From Sphingomonas taxi (lineage in GTDB: Bacteria; Pseudomonadota; Alphaproteobacteria; Sphingomonadales; Sphingomonadaceae), in NCBI RefSeq assembly GCF_000764535.1, contig NZ_CP009571.1:744001-808000 (forward strand): DNA of 64,000 nucleotides. The letters run 5' to 3'. The translations under genes were made by a program, and so were the position numbers. How positions within the stretch are numbered: position 1 is the first letter of the stretch; the number at the start of each line of letters is the position of its first letter. The notes beneath the pieces were generated by a model, which was given only the letters and a program-made list of their open reading frames with translations, had not been told where the DNA came from and made no database searches. Positions 34,379 through 41,924 of the stretch are shown here, in pieces.

Positions 34379-35560
34379 TCAGCCGACCATGTCCGGCTTC
34401 AGCACGATCTTGGTCGTTTCGTTCTGGTGGTTCTTAAACAAGTCGTAGCCCTTGGGCGCATCGGTCAGCGGCATGCGGTGCGAGATCAGGAACTCGGTAT
34501 CGATCTTGTCTTCCAGAATCGCGTTGAGCAGCGCCGGCATGTAATGCTGGACGTGGGTTTGGCCGGTCTTGAGCGTCAGCCCCTTTTCCATGAACGCGCC
34601 GAGCGGGAATTTGTCGACGAAGCCGCCATAGACCGCCGGCATCGAGACGCGTCCGCCCTTGCGGCAGGCGATGATCGCCTGACGGATCGAATGCGGGCGA
34701 TCGGTGCCGAGGAAGGTCGACGCCTTGATCTGGTCGATGATGTTGTCGACGAACATGCCGTGCGCTTCCAGCCCGACCGCGTCGATCACCGCATCGGGGC
34801 CGATGCCCCCGGTCATCTCCATCAACGCCTCATAGGTGGCGCTTTCCTCGAAGTTGATCGTCTCCGCGCCGAAGCGCTTGGCGAGTTCGAGGCGATGCGG
34901 GAAATGGTCGATCGCGATGACCCGCTCGGCGCCCATCAGGAACGCCGATTGCACCGCGAACAGCCCGACCGGGCCGCAGCCCCAGACCGCGACCGTGTCG
35001 CCCGGCTCTATCTGCGCATATTCGGCCGCCTGCCAGCCGGTTGGCAGGATGTCCGACAGGAACAGCACCTTGTCGTCAGACACGCCGTCGGGGATGACGA
35101 TCGGGCCGACGTCGCTGAACGGCACGCGGACATATTCCGCCTGGCCGCCCGCATAGCCGCCGGTCATGTGGCTGTAGCCGAACAGGCCGGACATCTCGTG
35201 GCCGTACAGCTCCTGCGCGATATCCTGATTGTCGGCGGGCAGGCCGTTGGGACAGGCCGAATATTGATGCTTGCCGCAATGGTAGCAGCTGCCGCAGGCG
35301 ATGGTGAACGGCACCACGACGCGCTGGCCCTTCTTGAGCGTCGACTTGGCGCCGACCTCGACCACTTCGCCCATGAACTCGTGGCCGAGGATGTCGCCCG
35401 CCTGCATCGTCGGGATGTAGCCGTCGTAGAGGTGGAGGTCGGAGCCGCAGATCGCGGTGGAGGTGACCTTGATGATGCAGTCGCGATCGTTGACGATCTC
35501 GGGATCGTCGACGGTGTCGATGCGGACGTCGTGCTTACCGTGCCATGCGAGCGCTTTCAC
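34379..35560 (-). CDS. Zinc-dependent alcohol dehydrogenase (glutathione-independent formaldehyde dehydrogenase-like)
   Basis: 393 residues, MDR family. Catalytic zinc ligands lie in [10 protein letters not shown] and GHEFMGEV; the structural zinc Cys cluster is [15 protein letters not shown]; the NAD-binding turn is [10 protein letters not shown]. The long form with [12 protein letters not shown] and the C-terminal [15 protein letters not shown] resembles proteins annotated as glutathione-independent formaldehyde dehydrogenases. GTG start at 35560 overlaps the upstream stop (GTGA), so the open frame continuing upstream is spurious. Aldehyde detoxification under stress is inferred from family and operon. 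Confidence 0.9.
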   Translation of the reverse strand: MKALAWHGKHDVRIDTVDDPEIVNDRDCIIKVTSTAICGSDLHLYDGYIPTMQAGDILGHEFMGEVVEVGAKSTLKKGQRVVVPFTIACGSCYHCGKHQYSACPNGLPADNQDIAQELYGHEMSGLFGYSHMTGGYAGGQAEYVRVPFSDVGPIVIPDGVSDDKVLFLSDILPTGWQAAEYAQIEPGDTVAVWGCGPVGLFAVQSAFLMGAERVIAIDHFPHRLELAKRFGAETINFEESATYEALMEMTGGIGPDAVIDAVGLEAHGMFVDNIIDQIKASTFLGTDRPHSIRQAIIACRKGGRVSMPAVYGGFVDKFPLGAFMEKGLTLKTGQTHVQHYMPALLNAILEDKIDTEFLISHRMPLTDAPKGYDLFKNHQNETTKIVLKPDMVG

Positions 35561-36132
35561 AGGCCCATCTCCTCGAACTGCTTGGGGTTCATCGCGGGCG
35601 TGGCGATCTCGCCGGTCTCCATGAGCTGCTTGAAGCGGCGCAGGTCGCGGCGGGCCTGGATGGCGGGCTCGCGCTGGAACATCTTGGCGATCAGCTTGCC
35701 GACGATGCCGCCGGGCGGGTCGTAGGCGATCGTCGCGGTCACCACCGTGCCGCGTGGACCGGCGTCGCGGAACTCGATGCGGCCGGAGTTGGCGACGTCG
35801 GCACCGGGTTCGGAGGTCCAGGCGATCAGCCGGTCCTGCTCCTCCTGCGTGATCCGCGCGTCCCATGCGACGGTCGCGCCGGCGGGGGCCTTGACCACCC
35901 AATGCGACAGCTTGGCGTCGACGACGTCGATCGAGACCACATTCTCCATGAAGTGCGGCAGGTTCGTGAAGTCTCGGAAAAAGTCATAAAGTTCACGCAC
36001 AGGCCGGTTGATCGTCACCGATCGGCCGGCGACCGCACTGCCCTGCCCCTCGATCAGCGAGGCGGTGGTGGCGTCGGCGGCGTCGCCGTGCTTGTAGGTC
36101 GTGGGGGGCGCGTCATCGCGTCGGTCGGTCAT
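35557..36132 (-). CDS. SRPBCC-family (cyclase/dehydrase-like) protein
   Basis: 191 residues. A disordered N-terminal tail is followed by a START/Bet v1-like domain ([72 protein letters not shown]) and a helical tail. Such proteins bind hydrophobic ligands. I chose the ATG at 36132 because AGGGAGAC lies just upstream; an ATG at 36150 has none. First gene of the SRPBCC-ADH-SDR operon, about 20 nt downstream of the predicted transcription start of the EcfG-like promoter. Confidence 0.85.
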   Translation of the reverse strand: MTDRRDDAPPTTYKHGDAADATTASLIEGQGSAVAGRSVTINRPVRELYDFFRDFTNLPHFMENVVSIDVVDAKLSHWVVKAPAGATVAWDARITQEEQDRLIAWTSEPGADVANSGRIEFRDAGPRGTVVTATIAYDPPGGIVGKLIAKMFQREPAIQARRDLRRFKQLMETGEIATPAMNPKQFEEMGL

Positions 36133-36159
36133 GCTGGTCTCCCTGCGCAAGACCGCTCC

Positions 36160-36185
36160 AACCCGTCTGGAGTCGCACCCGTTCC
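36160..36185 (-). promoter_or_regulatory. EcfG (general stress response) type promoter for the SRPBCC-ADH-SDR operon
   Basis: Read on the minus strand: GGAAC (36185-36181), exactly 17 bp, then GGTT (36163-36160). The alphaproteobacterial EcfG consensus is GGAAC-N16/17-CGTT, so one base of the -10 differs. The inferred start site leaves room for the AGGGAGAC ribosome site and the ATG at 36132. Confidence 0.45.
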
Positions 36186-36275
36186 TATCGTTACGCGTGT
36201 GGATTCAAATAGATAAAGCTGATTTTACCATGCGGCGCGGGGCGTTTCCGATCGGCGGCGGCGCTGGGTGCAGGC

Positions 36276-36297
36276 CCTCCCCGCCGAAGCGGGGAGG
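36276..36297 (-). terminator. Hairpin directly after tRNA-Tyr
   Basis: A 9-bp stem CCTCCCCGC/GCGGGGAGG with a CGAA tetraloop directly abuts the encoded CCA end of the tRNA. There is no T-run on the minus strand, so it may serve for 3' processing or termination. Confidence 0.5.
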
Positions 36298-36383
36298 TGG
36301 TGGACAGGGCTGGATTCGAACCAGCGTACGCTTGCACGGGCAGATTTACAGTCTGCTGCCTTTAACCACTCGGCCACCTGTCC
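36298..36383 (-). tRNA. tRNA-Tyr(GTA)
   Basis: On the minus strand the gene starts GGACAGGTGGCCGAGTGG. The anticodon loop CTGTAAA gives GTA, and there is a long variable arm (CCCGTGCAAGCGTACGC region), as in class II tRNAs. The T-arm CTGG-TTCGAAT-CCAG is intact and the acceptor CTGTCC is followed by A and an encoded CCA. 86 nt. Confidence 0.96.
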
Positions 36384-36535
36384 AGATGGGCCGCTTCGCT
36401 GAAGCGAGGCGGCCTATTGGCGAAGCGAAACGCGGCTGTCAACGCGCCCGCGGCGGTTTTTCGCATCGCCCTCGCCGGCTTGCGCGAACCGCGACCGCCG
36501 CCTAGCACCGGCCGCAACGTTCGCCGGGGACCTTC

Positions 36536-38131
36536 ATGCGCCACTTCCTGCTCGCCACCGCCGCCCTTTGCCTCGCCCTGCCCGCCGCGGCGCAGGATCG
36601 CGCCGCGCTGGCGACGATCATCGATCAGGGCACCAACCACAGCCAGGTGGTGCAGACCGCGCAATATCTCACCGACGTGATCGGCCCGCGCCTCGCCAAT
36701 TCGCCGGGTGCGCGCGCCGCGGAGGCATGGACGCAGGGCAAGTTCCGCGAATGGGGACTGCGCAACGTCCGCAAGGAGGGGTTCGCCTTCGGCCGCGGCT
36801 GGGCGATCGAGCGCGCGAGCGTGCGGATGGTGACGCCGCGCGCGGTCCAGCTCACCGCGATTCCCGTCGCCTGGACGCCGGGGACCAACGGCACGATCAC
36901 CGCGCCCGTCGTCGTCGCGCCGATCGCGCGCGAACGCGATTTCGCCAAATATCGCGGCCAGTTGCGCGGCAAGATCGTGATGGTCACGCTGCCCCGCGCC
37001 GCCAAGGACCCGACCGATCCCGATTTCCGCCGGCTGACCGGCGACGATATCGCGAAGCTCGACCAGTTCCAGCAGCCCGAATACGACCCCGCCAGCATCA
37101 ACCGCCGCGCCAAGCGGCTCGATTACACCAAGAAGCTCGATGCCTTCCTGAAGGCCGAGGGCGCCGTCGCGATGGCGACGATGTCGTATCGCGACGGCAA
37201 GCTCGTCCATGGCGAAGGCTATCTGTTCGGTGTCGGCGACACCGCCACGCTGCCCGCGGTACAGATCGCGCAGGAGGATTATCTGCGCCTCGCCCGGCTC
37301 GCCAAGATGGGCCCGGCGCCGACGCTGGAGTTCATTAGCGACGTCCGTTTCGACGATGGCGACGTTAACGCCTATAACGTCATCGCCGAGATCCCCGGCA
37401 CCGACCCCAAGGCCGGCTATGTCATGGCGGGCGCGCATCTCGACAGCTGGGTGGCCGGCGACGGCGCGGCGGACAATGGCGCGGGCTCGGCCGAGGTGAT
37501 GGAGGCGGCGCGCATCCTCGCCGCCAGCGGCGTGCGGCCGAAGCGGACGATCCGCTTCGTGCTATGGGGCGCGGAAGAGGAAGGGCTGCTCGGCAGCCTC
37601 GCTTATACCAAGGCGCATCTCGCCCGCCGCGGTGCGCCGTCGGAACAGCCGGCCGGCGCCGATTATGGCTTCTCGGATCGCTGGCCGATCGTGCCGCTGC
37701 CCGGCCATGGCGAGCTCGCCGCCTATTTCAACATCGACAACGGCTCGGGCAAGCTGCGCGGCCTGTATGCCGAGAACAATCCGGCGGTGGTGCCGATCTT
37801 CCGCGAATGGCTCGCGCCGCTCGCGTCGATGGGCGCGGCCAACGTCGTCGCGCGGCAGACCGGCGGCACCGATCACGTGCTGCTCCAGCAGGTCGGCATC
37901 CCCGGCTTCCAGTTCGTCCAGGACCCGCTCGATTACGGCAGCCGCGTCCATCATTCGTCGGTCGACACGTTCGACCATCTCAAACCCGAGGATCTGCGGC
38001 AGGGATCGATCGTCCTCGCCGCGGTCTTGCTCTCCGCCGCCAACGCCGACAAGGCGCTGCCCCGTCCGCCGCTGCCGACGCAGCCGGTGGTCACCGACCC
38101 CTTTGCCTATAGCGATGCCAATGATGACTGA
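36536..38131 (+). CDS. M28-family zinc aminopeptidase, exported
   Basis: 531 residues with a signal peptide (MRHFLLATAALCLALPAAAQ). A protease-associated insert lies around residues 110-250. The M28 catalytic domain has its zinc ligands and base in order: AHLDSW (His, Asp), AADNGAG (Asp), GAEEEGLLG (Glu base and ligand), FNIDNG (Asp), VHHSS (His). It probably releases N-terminal residues from peptides in the periplasm or at the surface. Stand-alone gene between the tRNA-Tyr and rlmB; rlmB may be read from the same transcript (33-bp gap). Confidence 0.92.
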   Translation: MRHFLLATAALCLALPAAAQDRAALATIIDQGTNHSQVVQTAQYLTDVIGPRLANSPGARAAEAWTQGKFREWGLRNVRKEGFAFGRGWAIERASVRMVTPRAVQLTAIPVAWTPGTNGTITAPVVVAPIARERDFAKYRGQLRGKIVMVTLPRAAKDPTDPDFRRLTGDDIAKLDQFQQPEYDPASINRRAKRLDYTKKLDAFLKAEGAVAMATMSYRDGKLVHGEGYLFGVGDTATLPAVQIAQEDYLRLARLAKMGPAPTLEFISDVRFDDGDVNAYNVIAEIPGTDPKAGYVMAGAHLDSWVAGDGAADNGAGSAEVMEAARILAASGVRPKRTIRFVLWGAEEEGLLGSLAYTKAHLARRGAPSEQPAGADYGFSDRWPIVPLPGHGELAAYFNIDNGSGKLRGLYAENNPAVVPIFREWLAPLASMGAANVVARQTGGTDHVLLQQVGIPGFQFVQDPLDYGSRVHHSSVDTFDHLKPEDLRQGSIVLAAVLLSAANADKALPRPPLPTQPVVTDPFAYSDANDD

Positions 38132-38164
38132 CACCATGACCCCGATCCCCGCGAGCGCCCGCTG

Positions 38165-38908
38165 ATGGCGCGCCGTGGCCACCGCCCGTCGACCGGCACC
38201 GCCAACCGCCCCAAATTCTGGGGCCGTCATCCGGTGACGGCGGCGCTCGCCAATCCCAACCGGGTCGTGCGCAAATTGTGGGGGACGCGCGAGGCGCTGT
38301 CTTCGCTCGACATTCCGGCGTCGATGCCCGTCGTCTATGCCGATGTCGCCGATCTCGGCCGGCTGGTGCCGTCCGACGCGCCGCATCAGGGGCTCGTCGC
38401 CGAGGTCGAGCCGCTCGAGGACAGCTGGCTCGCCGATCTGCTGATCGAGGGCAAGGACGACCAAAGGCCGCTGGTGGTGCTCGATCAGGTCACCGATCCG
38501 CACAACGTCGGCGCGATCCTGCGCTCGGCGGCGGCATTCGACGCGCTCGGCATCGTCACGCAGGACCGCCATGCGCCGCCGGAGAGCGGCACGGTGGCAC
38601 GCGCCGCCTCGGGCGCGCTGGAGACGGTGCCGTGGGTGCGCGTCGTCAACCTCGCGCGCGCGCTGGAGGAGATCGCCGAGGCGGGCTTCTGGCGGATCGG
38701 CCTCACCGGCCATGCCGAGCAGACGCTGGCGCAGGCGATGGGGACGCAGCGGATCTGCATCGTGCTCGGCGCCGAGGGCGAGGGCATGCGCCAGAATACC
38801 GAGGCGCATTGCGACGAACTCGCCAAGCTGCCGATCAGCGAGAAGGTGGAGAGCCTGAACGTCTCGAACGCCGCGGCGATCGCGCTGTATGCGGTGGCGG
38901 CGCGGTAG
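38165..38908 (+). CDS. rlmB: 23S rRNA 2'-O-methyltransferase (TrmH/SpoU family)
   Basis: 247 residues. An N-terminal L30e-like substrate-binding part (FWGRHPVTAALANPNR) is followed by the SPOUT knot with the three family motifs: VLDQVTDPHNVGAILRSAAAF, IVLGAEGEGMR and LPISEKVESLNVSNAAAIALY. RlmB methylates G2251 of 23S rRNA; the family also includes tRNA Gm18 enzymes, but the overall layout is RlmB. The downstream palindromic repeat (38925-39017) separates it from the convergent ferredoxin gene. Confidence 0.92.
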   Translation: MARRGHRPSTGTANRPKFWGRHPVTAALANPNRVVRKLWGTREALSSLDIPASMPVVYADVADLGRLVPSDAPHQGLVAEVEPLEDSWLADLLIEGKDDQRPLVVLDQVTDPHNVGAILRSAAAFDALGIVTQDRHAPPESGTVARAASGALETVPWVRVVNLARALEEIAEAGFWRIGLTGHAEQTLAQAMGTQRICIVLGAEGEGMRQNTEAHCDELAKLPISEKVESLNVSNAAAIALYAVAAR

Positions 38909-38924
38909 ACGCATTCGCCTTGAT

Positions 38925-39017
38925 CGTCATCCCCGCGAAGGCGGGGATCCATATACGCTGACGCCGCGGCTCAAGCCGGGTCAGAGGGTATGGATCCCCG
39001 CCTTCGCGGGGATGACG
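38925..39017. repeat. Palindromic repeat family A, intergenic copy
   Basis: Two perfect 29-nt inverted arms (38925-38953 and 38989-39017) around a 35-bp centre. Each arm contains the smaller palindrome-like core CCCCGCGAAGGCGGGG. It lies between the convergent rlmB and ferredoxin genes and could act as a transcription terminator for both. A second copy is embedded in glgX at 51200-51291. Confidence 0.85.
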
Positions 39018-39054
39018 GTAGGGATTTAGACTACGATCCTAGACGAGATACCGA

Positions 39055-39372
39055 TCAATCCTCCCCCGCGATCGTCACCTTCAGGCCGTCGAGGGCCGGG
39101 GTCATCTGGATCTGGCACGACAGGCGCGAGGTCGCGTTGCGCTCGTCGCTCGAATCGAGCAGGTCGTCCTCGTCCGGACCCATCGCCGGCAACCGGTCCG
39201 CGAAGGCCGGATCGACATGGACGTGGCAGGTCGCGCAGCTGCAGCAGCCGCCGCATAGCGCGAGCAATTCGTCGATCCCCGCGTCGCGGATCACTTCCAT
39301 CACCGACAGGCCGGCTTCGCCGTTGATTTCGCGTTCTTCCCCCTCGCGCGTGACGACGATAAGCTTGGGCAT
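39055..39372 (-). CDS. 2Fe-2S ferredoxin, adrenodoxin/vertebrate type
   Basis: 105 residues from the ATG at 39372 (GGAG ribosome site). Cluster ligands are in [10 protein letters not shown] (C-x5-C-x2-C) and the later RLSCQI Cys, the ISC-type/adrenodoxin spacing. The tail [16 protein letters not shown] is typical. Such ferredoxins pass single electrons, for example to cytochromes P450, hydroxylases or Fe-S assembly. No partner gene is adjacent. The divergent glycosylase starts 57 bp away. Confidence 0.92.
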   Translation of the reverse strand: MPKLIVVTREGEEREINGEAGLSVMEVIRDAGIDELLALCGGCCSCATCHVHVDPAFADRLPAMGPDEDDLLDSSDERNATSRLSCQIQMTPALDGLKVTIAGED

Positions 39373-39429
39373 GACAGTCTCCGATAAAGGTGTCGCCGGC
39401 CATGCCGCGCGACGGGTCAAGGATCAAGC

Positions 39430-40065
39430 ATGGGCCTGAGCGCCGAACAGATTCGCGCGGCGATGGACGCACTTGCGCTGACCGAACCCGCCTTCGCCGC
39501 CGGCCTCGCCCGCGTCGGCTATCCGCCGCCGCGCATCCGCGAGCGCGGCTATGCGACCTTGCTGCGCACGATCCTCGGCCAGCAGGTCAGCGTCGCCTCC
39601 GCCGCGGCGGTCTATCGCAAGCTCGAGACGCTGGTCGGCGATCCCGGCGATCCGCATACCATCCTCGCGGCCAGCGACGAGACGCTGCGCGCCGCCGGCC
39701 TGTCGCGGCAGAAGGCGAGCTATGCGCGCAGCCTCGCCGAGGAAGTGACCAGCAAGCGGCTCGATCTCGACCACCTGCCGGCGGACGACGAGGAGGCGAT
39801 CGCACAGCTCGTCCGGGTGAAGGGGATCGGCCGCTGGTCGGCGGAAATCTATCTGCTGTTCGCCGAGGGGCGCGAGGACGTCTGGCCGGCGGGCGATCTC
39901 GCGGTGCAGATCGAGGTCGGGCGGCTGCTCGGCCATGACGAGCGGCCGTCGGAGAAAGTGACGCGCGCGCTGGCCGAGGCGTGGCGGCCGCATCGCGGCG
40001 CGTTGGCGATCTTCACATGGCACCATTATGGCGCAGGTCCCGACGTGGATGCGGCGCCGGTCTAG
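39430..40065 (+). CDS. DNA-3-methyladenine glycosylase II-like (HhH-GPD)
   Basis: 211 residues. Excises alkylated bases as in AlkA/Mag. The HhH-GPD fold is visible: RTILGQQVSVASAAAVYRKL, the hairpin LVRVKGIGRWSAEIYLLF, then WPAGDLAVQ carrying the catalytic Asp. It lacks the N-terminal domain of E. coli AlkA, like other short members. No ada or alk genes are adjacent. Confidence 0.9.
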   Translation: MGLSAEQIRAAMDALALTEPAFAAGLARVGYPPPRIRERGYATLLRTILGQQVSVASAAAVYRKLETLVGDPGDPHTILAASDETLRAAGLSRQKASYARSLAEEVTSKRLDLDHLPADDEEAIAQLVRVKGIGRWSAEIYLLFAEGREDVWPAGDLAVQIEVGRLLGHDERPSEKVTRALAEAWRPHRGALAIFTWHHYGAGPDVDAAPV

Positions 40066-40166
40066 GCGGGGTCGATTTTCGATATTCGCTGTCTCCGTCG
40101 CCCTTTCGTGACCCCGGGGTCGGCTAGCACCCCTGCGGAAGCCTCCATCATCGGTTAGATCAGCGC

Positions 40167-40257
40167 AGTGCTCCTGCGGACGCAGGAGCCCAGAGCCAAG
40201 TGCTACAACGTCTGATGGCGTGCGTGACTCCTGGGCTCCTGCTTTCGCAGGAGCACT
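40167..40257. repeat. Palindromic repeat family B, copy 1
   Basis: Arms of 27 nt (40167-40193 and 40231-40257, 25 of 27 paired by my count) enclose about 37 bp. Each arm is itself nearly palindromic around CTCCTGCG..CGCAGGAG. The inner flank AGAGCCAAGT matches the copy at 60469-60548. Confidence 0.85.
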
Positions 40258-40326
40258 GGGCTCTCGCAGATGTCTGGGCTCGGGGGTGCCGCTTTTTCGC
40301 GATCGGTCCTCGACGAACATAGCGGG

Positions 40327-40347
40327 ACCCCGGATCAAGTCCGGGGT
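40327..40347. repeat. Short palindrome ACCCCGGATCAAGTCCGGGGT
   Basis: An 8-bp stem (ACCCCGGA/TCCGGGGT) with a 5-nt loop. This resembles widely dispersed REP-like units in alphaproteobacteria (from memory). Only one copy is in the window. Confidence 0.6.
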
Positions 40348-40531
40348 GACGAAGCTGGGATGGCGAGGCCGCGTGCGAGTGAACGTCGATCCGACAGCCC
40401 GCGTGGTGGGTGTGGGCGGGCGCAAGTCTCTGATCCGTCGCCTCTCCCTCGTCCGATCGTTGCAGCCGATTGATCCGGCCGACGCTCTCGCACCTTGCCC
40501 GCGCGCGCGGCTTCCGCCACACACCGGCGCC

Positions 40532-41839
40532 ATGACGCCACCCGCTTCTGCCCCAGCCGTTTCCCTCAGTGGCAGTCATCGCAGCATCGCATTGCCCGTC
40601 GGCGGCGCCGGCTGGCGGCGGCTCGCGGCATTCATGGGGCCGGGCTTCCTCGTCGCGGTCGGCTATATGGACCCGGGCAATTGGGCGACCGACATCGCCG
40701 GCGGTTCGGCGTTCGGCTATACCCTGCTGTCGGTCATCCTGCTGTCCAACCTGATGGCGATCGTGTTGCAGGCGCTGTCGGTGCGGCTCGGCGTCGCCGC
40801 GGGGCTCGACCTCGCGCAGGCGTGCCGGGCCTATTATTCCAAGCCGGTCTCGCTCGTCCTCTGGCTGCTCGCCGAAGTGGCGATCATCGCCTGCGATCTC
40901 GCCGAGGTGCTCGGCACCGCGATCGCGCTGCAATTGCTGTTCGGGATTCCGCTGGTCTGGGGGGTGATCGTCACCGCGCTCGACGTGTTCCTGATCCTCG
41001 CGCTGCAACGCTACGGCTTCCGCAAGATCGAGGCGTTCATCCTCGCCCTGCTCGTCCTCATCGCCGGCTGCTTCGCCTTCGAGCTGTTCTACGCCAAGCC
41101 CGACATAAGCGCGGTGCTCGCCGGGCTGGTGCCGACGCCGGGGATCGTCACCGATCCCGCCAAACTCTATCTCGCGATCGGCATCCTCGGCGCGACGGTG
41201 ATGCCGCACAATCTCTACCTCCATTCGTCGATCGTCCAGACCCGCGCCTTCGCGCCGACCGACGAGGGCAAGGCGGAGGCCGCCAAGCTGGCGACGATCG
41301 ACAGCACGATCGCGCTCGGCCTCGCCTTCTTCATCAACGCCGCGATTCTGATCGTCGCCGCCGCGGTGTTCCACACCGCCGGCCGCACCGAGATCGCCGA
41401 GATCGACGAAGCCTATCGCCTGCTCGCGCCGATGATGGGCGTCGGCGCCGCCAGCCTCGTGTTCGGCGTCGCGCTGCTCGCGTCGGGGCAGAATTCGACC
41501 GTCACCGGCACGCTCGCCGGACAGATCGTGATGGAAGGGTTCCTCAATCTGCGGCTGCCGGTGTGGCTGCGGCGGATGGTGACGCGACTGCTCGCGATCA
41601 TTCCGGCGGTGTTCGTCGTCGGCCTGTCGGGCGACGGCGGTGCGACCAGATTGCTGGTGCTCAGCCAGGTGGTGCTCAGCCTGCAATTGCCGTTCGCGGT
41701 GGTGCCGCTGGTGCTGTTCACCGGCCAGACGCGGGTGATGGGGCGGTTCGTCAGCCCGTTATGGTTGCGCGTCGTCGCATGGGCGATCGCCGCGATCATC
41801 ATCGGGCTTAACCTGACGTTGCTGATCGGCATGCTCTAA
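40532..41839 (+). CDS. mntH: Manganese/divalent metal:H+ symporter, canonical NRAMP
   Basis: 435 residues, 11 predicted transmembrane helices. Both canonical metal-binding motifs are intact: DPGN in TM1 (residues 47-50) and MPHN in TM6 (224-227, within [13 protein letters not shown]). This marks a genuine Mn2+/Fe2+ transporter of the inner membrane, unlike the second NRAMP homologue at 17296-18933. The ATG at 40532 is the first before the hydrophobic core; a longer upstream frame crosses repeats and is not credible. Stand-alone gene. Confidence 0.93.
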   Translation: MTPPASAPAVSLSGSHRSIALPVGGAGWRRLAAFMGPGFLVAVGYMDPGNWATDIAGGSAFGYTLLSVILLSNLMAIVLQALSVRLGVAAGLDLAQACRAYYSKPVSLVLWLLAEVAIIACDLAEVLGTAIALQLLFGIPLVWGVIVTALDVFLILALQRYGFRKIEAFILALLVLIAGCFAFELFYAKPDISAVLAGLVPTPGIVTDPAKLYLAIGILGATVMPHNLYLHSSIVQTRAFAPTDEGKAEAAKLATIDSTIALGLAFFINAAILIVAAAVFHTAGRTEIAEIDEAYRLLAPMMGVGAASLVFGVALLASGQNSTVTGTLAGQIVMEGFLNLRLPVWLRRMVTRLLAIIPAVFVVGLSGDGGATRLLVLSQVVLSLQLPFAVVPLVLFTGQTRVMGRFVSPLWLRVVAWAIAAIIIGLNLTLLIGML

Positions 41840-41924
41840 GTCCGGGTCGGCGGCATTCGCGGACGATCGCCCCGCCCTCTTCGCCCCGCCCTCTCCTTCG
41901 CCTTCCTCTTGCATCGGATATGCC

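Larger units (their letters stand above)
40066..40531. other. 466-bp intergenic region before mntH, with two palindromic elements
   Basis: Contains a family B repeat (40167-40257) and a short CCCCGGA/TCCGGGG palindrome (40327-40347). The remaining part before mntH (about 40350-40531) is open in several frames but has no ribosome site or recognisable product. I saw no clear Mn-responsive operator or riboswitch there. Confidence 0.5.

Noticed and set aside
38925..39017. CRISPR-like repeat at the palindromes
   Set aside because: Single inverted pairs with no array of direct repeats and unique spacers; these are REP-like palindromes.
40220..40531. A 104-residue N-terminal extension of mntH
   Set aside because: It would translate through repeats and Arg-rich sequence; canonical MntH begins shortly before the first helix at the ATG at 40532.
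41840..41924. Pyrimidine-rich CGCCCCGCCCTC repeats before glgP as a regulatory element
   Set aside because: Just two imperfect copies of a short GC-rich phrase; not distinguishable from composition bias.
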